Positions 27,016 to 41,932 of a stretch of 64,000 nucleotides of DNA are shown here, one piece after another. The translations under genes and the position numbers were made by a program. Below the pieces are notes generated by a model. That model was given only the letters and a program-made list of their open reading frames with translations. It was not told the origin of the DNA and did no database searches. The DNA is taken from contig NW_027476469.1 of NCBI RefSeq assembly GCF_051020955.1, positions 1 to 64,000 of the forward strand, read 5' to 3'. The stretch's first letter is position 1. Every line of letters starts with the position of its first letter. The DNA is from Megalopta genalis. Lineage: Eukaryota > Arthropoda > Insecta > Hymenoptera > Halictidae.

Positions 27016-30000
27016 ATCCATGCGAAACAAACGAGTTAGCTTCACAGTCATTCGAAACACGTGATTTAGCTTCAAATCAATGCGGAGTAGAAGGTTTATC
27101 TTCAAATCCATGCGAAACAAATGATTTAGCTTGAAATACTTGCGACATAAACGATTTAGCTTCAACTGGAAGCGAAACAAGCGAGTTAGTTTCTAACTCA
27201 TGCGAAACACATGATTTAACTTCAAATCCACGCGGAGTAGAAGGTTTAGCTTCAAATCCATCCGAAACACATGATAAAGCTTCAAATCAGTGCGAGGTAG
27301 AAGGTTTACCTTCAAATCCATGCGAAACAAACGAGTTAGCTTCACAGTCATTCGAAACACGTGATTTAGCTTCAAATCAATGCGGAGTAGAAGGTTTATC
27401 TTCAAATCCATGCGAAACAAATGATTTAGCTTGAAATACTTGCGACATAAATGATTTAGCTTCAACTGGAAACGAAACAGGCGAGTTAGTTTCTAACTCA
27501 TGCGAAACACATGATTTAACTTCAAATCCACGCGGAGTAGAAGGTTTAGCTTCAAATCCATGCGAAACAAATGATTTAGCTTCAAATACTTACGACATAA
27601 TTGAATTAGCTTCAACTGGAAGCGAAACATGCGAGTTAGTTTCTAACCCATGCGAAACACATGATTTAACTTCAAATCCACGAGGAGAAGAAGGTTTAGC
27701 TTCAAATCCATGCGAAACAAATGATTTAGCTTCAAATACTTGCGGTATAAACGATATAGCTTCAAATGCATTCGAAACAAACTAGTTAGATTCACATTCA
27801 TTCGAAACACATGATTTAGCTTCAAATCAATGAGAAGTAGAAGGTTTAGCTTCAAATCCATGCGAAACAAATGATTTAGCTTCAAATACCAGCGATATAA
27901 ATGATTTAGCTTCAACTGGAGGCGAAACAAGCGAGTTAGCTTCACATCCATGCGAAACGAATGATTTAGATCCAAGTACTTGCGATGTAAACGATATAGC
28001 ATCAAATGCATGCGAAACAAACGAGTTAGCTCACATTCATTCGAAACACATGATTTAGCTTCAAATCTAGTCGAAGTAGAAGATTTAGCTTCAAATCCAT
28101 GCGAAACAAATGATTTAGCTTCAAATACTTGCGATATAAATGATTTAGCTTCAACTGCATGCGAAACAATCGAGTTAGATTCAAATCCATGCGAAACACA
28201 TGACGAAGCTTCAAATCAGTGCGAGGTAGAAGGTTTACCTTCAGATCCATGCGAAACAAACGAGTTAGCTTCACAGTTATTCGAAACACGTGATTTAGAT
28301 CCAAATCAATGCGGAGTAGAAGGTTTACCTTCAAATCCATGCGAAACAAACGAGTTAGCTTCACAGTCATTCGAAACACGTGATTTAGCTTCAAATCAAT
28401 GCGGAGTAGGTTTATCTTCAAATCCATGCGAAACAAATGATTTAGCTTGAAATACTTGCGACATAGACGACTTAGCTTCAACTGGAAGCGAAACAAGCGA
28501 GTTAGTTTCTAACTCATGCGAAACACATGATTTAACTTCAAATCCACGAGGAGTAGAAGGTTTAGCTTCAAATCCCTGCGAAACAAATGATTTAGCTTAA
28601 AATACTTGCGATATAAATGATTTAGCTTCAACTGGAAGCGAAACAAGCGAGTTAGTTTCTAACTCATGCGAAACACATGATTTAACTTCAAATCCACGCG
28701 GAGTAGTAGGTTTAGCTTCAAATCCATGCGAAACAAATGATTTAGCTTCAAATACTTGCGATATAAATGATTTAACTTCAACTGGAAGCGAATCAAGCGA
28801 GTTAGCTTCTAAACCATGCGAAACACATGATTTAACTTCTAATCAATCCGGAGTAGAAGGTTTAGCTTCAAATCCATGCGAAACAAATGATTTAGCTTCA
28901 AATACTTGCGCTGTATAAGATTTAGCATCAACTGGAAACGAAACAATCGAGTTAGATTCAAATCCACGCGAAACACATGATTTATCTTCCAAGCAATGCG
29001 AAGTAGAAGATTTAGCTTCAAATCCATGCGAAACAAATGATTTAGCTTCAAATACTTGCGATATAAATGATTTAGCTTCAACTGGAAGCGAAACAAGCGA
29101 GTTAGTTTCTAACTCATGCGAAACACATGATTTAACTTCAAATCCACGCGGAGTAGTAGGTTTAGCTTCAAATCCATGCGAAACAAATGATTTAGCTTCA
29201 AATACTTGCGATATAAATGATTTAACTTAAACTGGAAGCGAATCAAGCGAGTTAGCTTCTAAACCATGCGAAACACATGATTTAACTTCTAATCAATCCG
29301 GAGTAGAAGGTTTAGCTTCAAATCCATGCGAAACAAATGATTTAGCTTCAAATACTTGCGACATAAATGAATTAGCTTCAACTGGAAGCGAAACAAGCGA
29401 GTTAGGTTCTAATCTATGCGAAACACATGATTTATCTTCAAAGCAACGCGAAGTAGAAGGTTTAGCTTCAAATCCATGCGAAACAAATGATTCTGCTTCA
29501 AATACTAGCGATAAGAAATGATTTAGCTCCAACTGGAAGCGAAACATGCGAGTTAGATTCAAATCCATGCGAAACAAATGATTTAGCTTCAAATACTTGC
29601 GATATAAATGACTTAGCTTCAACTCCATGCGAAACAATCGAGTTAGATTCAAATCCACGCGAAACACATGACAAAGCTTCAAATCACTGCGAGGTAGAAG
29701 GTTTAGCTTCAAATCCGTGCGAAACAAATGATTTAGCTTCAAATACTTGCGCTGTATATGATTTAGCATCAACTGGAAGCGAAACAATCGAGTTAGATTC
29801 AAATCCACGAGAAACACATGATTTATCTTCCAAGCAATGCGAAGTAGAAGATTTAGCTTCAAATCCATGCGAAACAAATGATTTAGCTTCAAGTACTAGC
29901 GATATAAATGATTTAGCTCCAACTGGAAGCGAAACATGCGAGTTAGCTTCAAATCCATGCGAAACAAATGATTTAGCTTCAAGTACTTGCGATATAAACG

Positions 30001-30210
30001 ATATAGCTTCAAATGCATGCGAAACAAACGAGTTAGCTCACATTCATTCGAAACACATGATTTAGCTTCAAATCTACTCGAAGTAGAAGATTTAGCTTCA
30101 AATCCATGCGAAACAAATGATTTAGCTTCAAATACTTGCGATATAAATGATTTAGCTTCAACTGCATGCGAAACAATCGAGTTAGATTCAAATCCATGCG
30201 AAACACATGA
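27015..30210. repeat. 3,655-bp offset duplication, copy 2
   Basis: Second copy of 23,360-26,555. Similarity ends near 30,211, where GACAAAGC in copy 1 becomes GACGAAGC. Private changes include CCATCCGAAAC near 27,258 and GCTTAAAATAC near 28,595. Confidence 0.9.
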
Positions 30211-30599
30211 CGAAGCTTCAAATCAGTGCGAGGTAGAAGGGTTACCTTCAGATCCATGCGAAACAAACGAGTTAGCTTCACAGTCATTCGAAACACGTGA
30301 TTTAGATCCAAATCAATGCGGAGTAGAAGGTTTACCTTCAAATCCATGCGAAACAAACGAGTTAGCTTCACAGTCATTCGAAACACGTGATTTAGCTTCA
30401 AATCAATGCGGAGTAGAAGGTTTATCTTCAAATCCATGCGAAACAAATGATTTAGCTTGAAATACTTGCGACATAGACGACTTAGCTTCAACTGGAAGCG
30501 AAAAAAGCGAGTTAGTTTCTAACTCATGCGAAACACATGATTTAACTTCAAATCCAGGAGGAGTAGAAGGTTTAGCTTCAAATCCCTGCGAAACAAATG

Positions 30600-33500
30600 A
30601 TTTAACTTCTAATCAATCCGGAGTAGAAGGTTTAGCTTCAAATCCATGCGAAACAAATGATTTAGCTTCAAATACTTGCGACATAAATGAATAAGCTTCA
30701 ACTGGAAGCGAAACATGCGAGTTAGGTTCTAATCTATGCGAAACACATGATTTATCTTCAAAGCAACGCGAAGTAGAAGGTTTAGCTTCAAATCCATGCG
30801 AAACAAATGATTCTGCTTCAAATACTAGCGATAAGAAATGATTTAGCTCCAACTGGAAGCGAAACATGCGAGTTAGATTCAAATCCATGCGAAACAAATG
30901 ATTTAGCTTCAAATACTTGCGCTGTATATGATTTAGCATCAACTGGAAGCGAAACAATCGAGTTAGATTCAAATCCACGCGAAACACATGATTTATCTTC
31001 CAAGCAATGCGAAGTAGAAGATTTAGCTTCAAATCCATGCGAAACAAATGATTTAGCTTCAAGTACTAGCGATATAAATGATTTAGCTCCAACTGGAAGC
31101 GAAACATGCGAGTTAGCTTCAAATCCATGCGAAACAAATGATTTAGCTTCAAGTACTTGCGATATAAACGATATAGCTTCAAATGCATGCGAAACAAACG
31201 AGTTAGCTCACATTCATTCGAAACACATGATTTAGCTTCAAATCTACTCGAAGTAGAAGATTTAGCTTCAAATCCATGCGAAACAAATGATTTAGCTTCA
31301 AATACTTGCGATATAAATGATTTAGCTTCAACTGCATGCGAAACAATCGAGTTAGATTCAAATCCATGCGAAACACATGACGAAGCTTCAAATCAGTACG
31401 AGGTAGAAGGTTTACCTTCAGATCCATGCGAAACAAACGAGTTAGCTTCACAGTTATTCGAAACACGTGATTTAGATCCAAATCAATGCGGAGTAGAAGG
31501 TTTACCTTCAAATCCATGCGAAACAAACGAGTTAGCTTCACAGTCATTCGAAACACGTGATTTAGCTTCAAATCAATGCGGAGTAGGTTTATCTTCAAAT
31601 CCATGCGAAACAAATGATTTAGCTTAAAATACTTGCGACATAGACGACTTAGCTTCAACTGGAAGCGAAACAAGCGAGTTAGTTTCTAACTCATGCGAAA
31701 CACATGATTTAACTTCAAATCCACGAGGAGTAGAAGGTTTAGCTTCAAATCCCTGCGAAACAAATGATTTAGCTTCAAATACTTGCGATATAAATGATTT
31801 AGCTTCAACTGGAAGCGAAACAAGCGAGTTAGTTTCTAACTCATGCGAAACACATGATTTAACTTCAAATCCACGCGGAGTAGTAGGTTTAGCTTCAAAT
31901 CCATGCGAAACAAATGATTTAGCTTCAAATACTTGCGATATAAATGATTTAACTTCAACTGGAAGCGAATCAAGCGAGTTAGCTTCTAAACCATACGAAA
32001 CACATGATTTAACTTCTAATCAATCCGGAGTAGAAGGTTTAGCTTCAAATCCATGCGAAACAAATGATTTAGCTTCAAATACTTGCGCTGTATAAGATTT
32101 AGCATCAACTGGAAGCGAAACAAGCGAGTTAGTTTCTAACTCATGCGAAACACATGATTTATCTTCCAAGCAATGCGAAGTAGAAGATTTAGCTTCAAAT
32201 CCATGCGAAACAAATGATTTAGCTTCAAATACTTGCGATATAAATGATTTAGCTTCAACTGGAAGCGAAACAAGCGAGTTAGTTTCTAACTCATGCGAAA
32301 CACATGATTTAACTTCAAATCCACGCGGAGTAGTAGGTTTAGCTTCAAATCCATGCGAAACAAATGATTTAGCTTCAAATACTTGCGATATAAATGATTT
32401 AACTTAAACTGGAAGCGAATCAAGCGAGTTAGCTCCTAAACCATGCGAAACACATGATTTAACTTCTAATCAATCCGGAGTAGAAGGTTTAGCTTCAAAT
32501 CCATGCGAAACAAATGATTTAGCTTCAAATACTTGCGACATAAATGAATTAGCTTCAACTGGAAGCGAAACAAGCGAGTTAGGTTCTAATCTATGCGAAA
32601 CACATGATTTATCTTCAAAGCAACGCGAAGTAGAAGGTTTAGCTTCAAATCCATGCGAAACAAATGATTCTGCTTCAAATACTAGCGATAAGAAATGATT
32701 TAGCTCCAACTGGAAGCGAAACATGCGAGTTAGATTCAAATCCATGCGAAACTAATGATTTAGCTTCAAATACTTGCGATATAAATGACTTAGCTTCAAC
32801 TCCATGCGAAACAATCGAGTTAGATTCAAATCCACGCGAAACACATGACGAAGCTTCAAATCACTGCGAGGTAGAAGGTTTAGCTTCAAATCCGTGCGAA
32901 ACAAATGATTTAGCTTCAAATACTTGCGCTGTATATGATTTAGCATCAACTGGAAGCGAAACAATCGAGTTAGATTCAAATCCACGAGAAACACATGATT
33001 TATCTTCCAAGCAATGCGAAGTAGAAGATTTAGCTTCAAATCCATGCGAAACAAATGATTTAGCTTGAAATACTTGCGACATAAACGATTTAGCTTCAAC
33101 TGGAAGCGAAACAAGCGAGTTAGTTTCTAACTCATGCGAAACACATGATTTAACTTCAAATCCACGCGGAGTAGAAGGTTTAGCTTCAAATCCATGCGAA
33201 ACAAATGATTTAGCTTCAAATACTTGCGGTATAAACGATATAGCTTCAAATGCATTCGAAACAAACTAGTTAGATTCACATTCATTCGAAACACATGATT
33301 TAGCTTCAAATCAATGAGAAGTAGAAGGTTTAGCTTCAAATCCATGCGAAACAAATGATTTAGCTTCAAATACCAGCGATATAAATGATTTAGCTTCAAC
33401 TGGAGGCGAAACAAGCGAGTTAGCTTCACATCCATGCGAAACGAATGATTTAGATCCAAGTACTTGCGATATAAACGATATAGCATCAAATGCATGCGAA

Positions 33501-35955
33501 ACAAACGAGTTAGCTCACATTCATTCGAAACACATGATTTAGCTTCAAATCTACTCGAAGTAGAAGATTTAGCTTCAAATCCATGCGAAACAAATGATTT
33601 AGCTTCAAATACTTGCGATATAAATGATTTAGCTTCAACTGCATGCGAAACAATCGAGTTAGATTCAAATCCATGCGAAACACATGACGAAGCTTCAAAT
33701 CAGTGCGAGGTAGAAGGGTTACCTTCAGATCCATGCGAAACAAACGAGTTAGCTTCACAGTCATTCGAAACACGTGATTTAGATCCAAATCAATGCGGAG
33801 TAGAAGGTTTACCTTCAAATCCATGCGAAACAAACGAGTTAGCTTCACAGTCATTCGAAACACGTGATTTAGCTTCAAATCAATGCGGAGTAGAAGGTTT
33901 ATCTTCAAATCCATGCGAAACAAATGATTTAGCTTGAAATACTTGCGACATAGACGACTTAGCTTCAACTGGAAGCGAAACAAGCGAGTTAGTTTCTAAC
34001 TCATGCGAAACACATGATTTAACTTCAAATCCACGAGGAGTAGAAGGTTTAGCTTCAAATCCCTGCGAAACAAATGATTTAGCTTCAAATACTTGCGATA
34101 TAAATGATTTAGCTTCAACTGGAAGCGAAACAAGCGAGTTAGTTTCTAACTCATGCGAAACACATGATTTAACTTCAAATCCACGCGGAGTAGTAGGTTT
34201 AGCATCAAATCCATGCGAAACAAATGATTTAGCTTCAAATACTTGCGATATAAATGATTTAACTTCAACTGGAAGCGAATCAAGCGAGTTAGCTTCTAAA
34301 CCATGCGAAACACATGATTTAACTTCTAATCAATCCGGAGTAGAAGGTTTAGCTTCAAATCCATGCGAAACAAATGATTTAGCTTCAAATACTTGCGACA
34401 TAAATGAATAAGCTTCAACTGGAAGCGAAACATGCGAGTTAGGTTCTAATCTATGCGAAACACATGATTTATCTTCAAAGCAACGCGAAGTAGAAGGTTT
34501 AGCTTCAAATCCATGCGAAACAAATGATTCTGCTTCAAATACTAGCGATAAGAAATGATTTAGCTCCAACTGGAAGCGAAACATGCGAGTTAGATTCAAA
34601 TCCATGCGAAACAAATGATTTAGCTTCAAATACTTGCGCTGTATATGATTTAGCATCAACTGGAAGCGAAACAATCGAGTTAGATTCAAATCCACGCGAA
34701 ACACATGATTTATCTTCCAAGCAATGCGAAGTAGAAGATTTAGCTTCAAATCCATGCGAAACAAATGATTTAGCTTCAAGTACTAGCGATATAAATGATT
34801 TAGCTCCAACTGGAAGCGAAACATGCGAGTTAGCTTCAAATCCATGCGAAACAAATGATTTAGCTTCAAGTACCTGCGATATAAACGATATAGCTTCAAA
34901 TGCATGCGAAACAAACGAGTTAGCTCACATTCATTCGAAACACATGATTTAGCTTCAAATCTACTCGAAGTAGAAGATTTAGCTTCAAATCCATGCGAAA
35001 CAAATGATTTAGCTTCAAATGCTTGCGATATAAATGATTTAGCTTCAACTGCATGCGAAACAATCGAGTTAGATTCAAATCCTTGCGAAACACATGACGA
35101 AGCTTCAAATCAGTGCGAGGTAGAAGGTTTACCTTCAGATCCATGCGAAACAAACGAGTTAGCTTCACAGTCATTCGAAACACGTGATTTAGCTTCAAAT
35201 CAATGCGGAGTAGAAGGTTTACCTTCAAATCCATGCGAAACAAACGAGTTAGCTTCACAGTCATTCGAAACACGTGATTTAGCTTCAAATCAATGCGGAG
35301 TAGAAGGTTTATCTTCAAATCCATGCGAAACAAATGATTTAGCTTGAAATACTTGCGACATAAACGACTTAGCTTCAACTGGAAGCGAAACAAGCGAGTT
35401 AGTTTCTAACTCATGTGAAACCCATGATTTAACTTCAAATCCACGAGGAGTAGAAGGTTTAGCTTCAAATCCCTGCGAAACAAATGATTTAGCTTCAAAT
35501 ACTTGCGATATAAATGATTTAGCTTCAACTGGAAGCGAAACAAGCCAGTTAGTTTCTAACTCATGCGAAACACATGATTTAACTTCAAATCCACGCGGAG
35601 TAGTAGGTTTAGCTTCAAATCCATGCGAAACAAATGATTTAGCTTCAAATACTTGCGATATAAATGATTTAACTTCAACTGGAAGCGAATCAAGCGAGTT
35701 AGCTTCTAAACCATGCGAAACACATGATTTAACTTCTAATCAATGCGGAGTAGAAGGTTTATCTTCAAATCCATGCGAAACAAATGATTTAGCTTCAAAT
35801 ACTTGCGATATAAATGACTTAGCTTCAACTGCATGCGAAACAATCGAGTTAGATTCAAATCCACGCGAAACACATGACAAAGCTTCAAATCAGTGCGAGG
35901 TAGAAGGTTTAGCTTCAAATCCGTGCGAAACAAATGATTTAGCTTCAAATACTTG
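30600..35955. repeat. Large segmental duplication, left copy (partner 41,933-47,827)
   Basis: 30,600-33,060 matches at an offset of 11,333 bp and 33,060-35,955 at 11,872 bp. The 539-bp step equals 18 units minus one base and corresponds to 44,394-44,932, which is present only in the right copy and carries one inherited 1-bp deletion (44,516). Near 32,113-32,148 this copy has a short patch of type 3/4 sequence (S-E-T-S-E-L-V-S-N-S in the plus frame) where the partner reads N-E-T-I-E-L-D-S-N-P. Confidence 0.85.
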
Positions 35956-38107
35956 CGATATAAATGATTTAGATTCAACTCCATGCGAAACAAACGAGTT
36001 AGCTTCAAATCGACGCGAAACACATGATTTATCTTCCATGCATTGCGAAGTAGAAGGTTTAGCTGCAACTTCATGCGAAACAAATGATTTAGCTTCAAAT
36101 ACTTGCGATATAAATGATTTAGCTACAACTCGAAGTGAGACAAACGAGCTAGTTTCACATTCATGCGAAACACATGATTTAACTTCAAATCAATGCGAGG
36201 AAAAAGCTTTGGCTTCAAATCCATGCAAAACAAATGGTTTAGCTTCAAATACTTGCGATATAAATGACTTAGCTTCAATTGGAAGCGAAACAATCGAGTT
36301 AGATTCAAATCCACGCGAAACACATGATTTATCTTCCAAGCAATGCGAAGTAGAAGATTTAGCTTCAAATCCATGCGAAACAAATGATTTAGCTTCAAGT
36401 ACTAGCGATATAAATGATTTAGCTCCAACTGGAAGCGAAACATGCGAGTTAGCTTCAAATCCATGCGAAACAAATGATTTAGCTTCAAGTACTTGCGATA
36501 TAAACGATATAGCTTCAAATGCATGCGAAACAAACGAGTTAGCTCACATTCATTCGAAACACATGATTTAGCTTCAAATCTACTCGAAGTAGAAGATTTA
36601 GCTTCAAATCCATGCGAAACAAATGATTTAGCTTCAAATACTTGCGATATAAATGATTTAGCTTCAACTGCATGCGAAACAATCGAGTTAGATTCAAATC
36701 CATGCGAAACACATGACAAAGCTTCAAATCAGTGCGAGGTAGAAAGTTTACCTTCAAATCCATGCGAAACAAACGAGTTAGCTTCACAGTCATTCGAAAC
36801 ACGTGATTTAGCTTCAAATCAAAGCGGAGTAGAAGGTTTACCTTCAAATCCATGCGAAACAAACGAGTTAGCTTCACAGTCATTCGAAACACGTGATTTA
36901 GCTTCAAATCAATGCGGAGTAGAAGGTTTATCTTCAAATCCATGCGAAACAAATGATTTAGCTTGGAATACTTGCGACATAAACGATTTAGCTTCAACTG
37001 GAAGCGGAACAAGCGAGTTAGTTTCTAACTTATGCGAAACACATGATTTAACTTCAAATCCACGCGGAGTAGAAGGTTTAGCTTCAAATCCATGCGAAAC
37101 AAATGATTTAGCTTCAAATACTTGCGGTATAAACGATATAGCTTCAAATGCATTCGAAACAAACTAGTTAGATTCACATTCATTCGAAACACATGATTTA
37201 GCTTCAAATCAATGAGAAGTAGAAGGTTTAGCTTCAAATCCATGCGAAACAAATGATTTAGCTTCAAATACCAGCGATATAAATGATTTAGCTTCAACTG
37301 GAGGCGAAACAAGCGAGTTAGCTTCACATCCATGCGAAACGAATGATTTAGATCCAAGTACTTGCGATGTAAACGATATAGCATCAAATGCATGCGAAAC
37401 AAACGAGTTAGCTCACATTCATTCGAAACACATGATTTAGCTTCAAATCTACTCGAAGTAGAAGATTTAGCTTCAAATCCATGCGAAACAAATGATTTAG
37501 CTTCAAATACTTGCGATATAAATGATTTAGCTTCAACTGCATGCGAAACAATCGAGTTAGATTCAAATCCATGCGAAACACATGACGAAGCTTCAAATCA
37601 GTGCGAGGTAGAAGGGTTACCTTCAGATCCATGCGAAACAAACGAGTTAGCTTCACAGTCATTCGAAACACGTGATTTAGATCCAAATCAATGCGGAGTA
37701 GAAGGTTTACCTTCAAATCCATGCGAAACAAACGAGTTAGCTTCACAGTCATTCGAAACACGTGATTTAGCTTCAAATCAATGCGGAGTAGAAGGTTTAT
37801 CTTCAAATCCATGCGAAACAAATGATTTAGCTTGAAATACTTGCGACATAGACGACTTAGCTTCAACTGGAAGCGAAAAAAGCGAGTTAGTTTCTAACTC
37901 ATGCGAAACACATGATTTAACTTCAAATCCAGGAGGAGTAGAAGGTTTAGCTTCAAATCCCTGCGAAACAAATGATTTAGCTTCAAATACTTGCGATATA
38001 AATGATTTAGCTTCAACTGGAAGCGAAACAAGCGAGTTAGTTTCTAACTCATGCGAAACACATGATTTAACTTCAAATCCACGCGGAGTAGTAGGTTTAG
38101 CTTCAAA
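34300..38107. repeat. 3,808-bp tandem unit, copy 1
   Basis: It matches 38,108-41,915 at a constant offset of 3,808 bp, which equals 127 units (3,810) minus two. Three inherited 1-bp losses (34,923, 36,541, 37,411) and one 1-bp gain (34,547) account for the minus two. I saw no base differences in the stretches I compared, including rare variants such as CATGTGAAACCCATG (35,413 and 39,221) and CGAAGTGAGAC (36,131 and 39,939). A shorter partner of the first part lies at 30,600 (offset 3,717). Confidence 0.92.
36493..36966. repeat. Representative of the recurrent 16-unit B cassette with a leading 1-bp deletion
   Basis: A block of about 470-474 bp opens with the deletion form GAGTTAGCTCACATTC and ends at the GCTTGAAAT (here GCTTGGAAT) unit. 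It recurs throughout the B family, with deletion sites near 11,930, 15,315, 18,883, 22,755, 24,374, 28,029, 30,036, 31,206, 33,513, 34,923, 36,541, 37,411, 38,731, 40,349, 41,219, 42,539, 44,516, 45,385, 46,795, 48,114, 49,372, 50,932, 53,182, 54,412 and 55,281; several are shortened variants. Each copy gives plus and minus ORFs of about 157 codons purely by periodicity. In this copy and its partners at 40,301 and 48,065 the TGA is replaced by TGG, so the plus ORF runs to 224 codons. Confidence 0.8.
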
Positions 38108-41100
38108 TCCATGCGAAACACATGATTTAACTTCTAATCAATCCGGAGTAGAAGGTTTAGCTTCAAATCCATGCGAAACAAATGATTTAGCTTCAAATAC
38201 TTGCGACATAAATGAATAAGCTTCAACTGGAAGCGAAACATGCGAGTTAGGTTCTAATCTATGCGAAACACATGATTTATCTTCAAAGCAACGCGAAGTA
38301 GAAGGTTTAGCTTCAAATCCATGCGAAACAAATGATTCTGCTTCAAATACTAGCGATAAGAAATGATTTAGCTCCAACTGGAAGCGAAACATGCGAGTTA
38401 GATTCAAATCCATGCGAAACAAATGATTTAGCTTCAAATACTTGCGCTGTATATGATTTAGCATCAACTGGAAGCGAAACAATCGAGTTAGATTCAAATC
38501 CACGCGAAACACATGATTTATCTTCCAAGCAATGCGAAGTAGAAGATTTAGCTTCAAATCCATGCGAAACAAATGATTTAGCTTCAAGTACTAGCGATAT
38601 AAATGATTTAGCTCCAACTGGAAGCGAAACATGCGAGTTAGCTTCAAATCCATGCGAAACAAATGATTTAGCTTCAAGTACCTGCGATATAAACGATATA
38701 GCTTCAAATGCATGCGAAACAAACGAGTTAGCTCACATTCATTCGAAACACATGATTTAGCTTCAAATCTACTCGAAGTAGAAGATTTAGCTTCAAATCC
38801 ATGCGAAACAAATGATTTAGCTTCAAATGCTTGCGATATAAATGATTTAGCTTCAACTGCATGCGAAACAATCGAGTTAGATTCAAATCCTTGCGAAACA
38901 CATGACGAAGCTTCAAATCAGTGCGAGGTAGAAGGTTTACCTTCAGATCCATGCGAAACAAACGAGTTAGCTTCACAGTCATTCGAAACACGTGATTTAG
39001 CTTCAAATCAATGCGGAGTAGAAGGTTTACCTTCAAATCCATGCGAAACAAACGAGTTAGCTTCACAGTCATTCGAAACACGTGATTTAGCTTCAAATCA
39101 ATGCGGAGTAGAAGGTTTATCTTCAAATCCATGCGAAACAAATGATTTAGCTTGAAATACTTGCGACATAAACGACTTAGCTTCAACTGGAAGCGAAACA
39201 AGCGAGTTAGTTTCTAACTCATGTGAAACCCATGATTTAACTTCAAATCCACGAGGAGTAGAAGGTTTAGCTTCAAATCCCTGCGAAACAAATGATTTAG
39301 CTTCAAATACTTGCGATATAAATGATTTAGCTTCAACTGGAAGCGAAACAAGCCAGTTAGTTTCTAACTCATGCGAAACACATGATTTAACTTCAAATCC
39401 ACGCGGAGTAGTAGGTTTAGCTTCAAATCCATGCGAAACAAATGATTTAGCTTCAAATACTTGCGATATAAATGATTTAACTTCAACTGGAAGCGAATCA
39501 AGCGAGTTAGCTTCTAAACCATGCGAAACACATGATTTAACTTCTAATCAATGCGGAGTAGAAGGTTTATCTTCAAATCCATGCGAAACAAATGATTTAG
39601 CTTCAAATACTTGCGATATAAATGACTTAGCTTCAACTGCATGCGAAACAATCGAGTTAGATTCAAATCCACGCGAAACACATGACAAAGCTTCAAATCA
39701 GTGCGAGGTAGAAGGTTTAGCTTCAAATCCGTGCGAAACAAATGATTTAGCTTCAAATACTTGCGATATAAATGATTTAGATTCAACTCCATGCGAAACA
39801 AACGAGTTAGCTTCAAATCGACGCGAAACACATGATTTATCTTCCATGCATTGCGAAGTAGAAGGTTTAGCTGCAACTTCATGCGAAACAAATGATTTAG
39901 CTTCAAATACTTGCGATATAAATGATTTAGCTACAACTCGAAGTGAGACAAACGAGCTAGTTTCACATTCATGCGAAACACATGATTTAACTTCAAATCA
40001 ATGCGAGGAAAAAGCTTTGGCTTCAAATCCATGCAAAACAAATGGTTTAGCTTCAAATACTTGCGATATAAATGACTTAGCTTCAATTGGAAGCGAAACA
40101 ATCGAGTTAGATTCAAATCCACGCGAAACACATGATTTATCTTCCAAGCAATGCGAAGTAGAAGATTTAGCTTCAAATCCATGCGAAACAAATGATTTAG
40201 CTTCAAGTACTAGCGATATAAATGATTTAGCTCCAACTGGAAGCGAAACATGCGAGTTAGCTTCAAATCCATGCGAAACAAATGATTTAGCTTCAAGTAC
40301 TTGCGATATAAACGATATAGCTTCAAATGCATGCGAAACAAACGAGTTAGCTCACATTCATTCGAAACACATGATTTAGCTTCAAATCTACTCGAAGTAG
40401 AAGATTTAGCTTCAAATCCATGCGAAACAAATGATTTAGCTTCAAATACTTGCGATATAAATGATTTAGCTTCAACTGCATGCGAAACAATCGAGTTAGA
40501 TTCAAATCCATGCGAAACACATGACAAAGCTTCAAATCAGTGCGAGGTAGAAAGTTTACCTTCAAATCCATGCGAAACAAACGAGTTAGCTTCACAGTCA
40601 TTCGAAACACGTGATTTAGCTTCAAATCAAAGCGGAGTAGAAGGTTTACCTTCAAATCCATGCGAAACAAACGAGTTAGCTTCACAGTCATTCGAAACAC
40701 GTGATTTAGCTTCAAATCAATGCGGAGTAGAAGGTTTATCTTCAAATCCATGCGAAACAAATGATTTAGCTTGGAATACTTGCGACATAAACGATTTAGC
40801 TTCAACTGGAAGCGGAACAAGCGAGTTAGTTTCTAACTTATGCGAAACACATGATTTAACTTCAAATCCACGCGGAGTAGAAGGTTTAGCTTCAAATCCA
40901 TGCGAAACAAATGATTTAGCTTCAAATACTTGCGGTATAAACGATATAGCTTCAAATGCATTCGAAACAAACTAGTTAGATTCACATTCATTCGAAACAC
41001 ATGATTTAGCTTCAAATCAATGAGAAGTAGAAGGTTTAGCTTCAAATCCATGCGAAACAAATGATTTAGCTTCAAATACCAGCGATATAAATGATTTAGC

Positions 41101-41915
41101 TTCAACTGGAGGCGAAACAAGCGAGTTAGCTTCACATCCATGCGAAACGAATGATTTAGATCCAAGTACTTGCGATGTAAACGATATAGCATCAAATGCA
41201 TGCGAAACAAACGAGTTAGCTCACATTCATTCGAAACACATGATTTAGCTTCAAATCTACTCGAAGTAGAAGATTTAGCTTCAAATCCATGCGAAACAAA
41301 TGATTTAGCTTCAAATACTTGCGATATAAATGATTTAGCTTCAACTGCATGCGAAACAATCGAGTTAGATTCAAATCCATGCGAAACACATGACGAAGCT
41401 TCAAATCAGTGCGAGGTAGAAGGGTTACCTTCAGATCCATGCGAAACAAACGAGTTAGCTTCACAGTCATTCGAAACACGTGATTTAGATCCAAATCAAT
41501 GCGGAGTAGAAGGTTTACCTTCAAATCCATGCGAAACAAACGAGTTAGCTTCACAGTCATTCGAAACACGTGATTTAGCTTCAAATCAATGCGGAGTAGA
41601 AGGTTTATCTTCAAATCCATGCGAAACAAATGATTTAGCTTGAAATACTTGCGACATAGACGACTTAGCTTCAACTGGAAGCGAAAAAAGCGAGTTAGTT
41701 TCTAACTCATGCGAAACACATGATTTAACTTCAAATCCAGGAGGAGTAGAAGGTTTAGCTTCAAATCCCTGCGAAACAAATGATTTAGCTTCAAATACTT
41801 GCGATATAAATGATTTAGCTTCAACTGGAAGCGAAACAAGCGAGTTAGTTTCTAACTCATGCGAAACACATGATTTAACTTCAAATCCACGCGGAGTAGT
41901 AGGTTTAGCTTCAAA
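38108..41915. repeat. 3,808-bp tandem unit, copy 2
   Basis: Second copy, directly following the first. A third, partial copy continues from 41,916 to about 42,490, after which the sequence instead follows 31,157 and beyond, a crossover between two different parents. Confidence 0.92.
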
Positions 41916-41932
41916 TCCATGCGAAACACATG

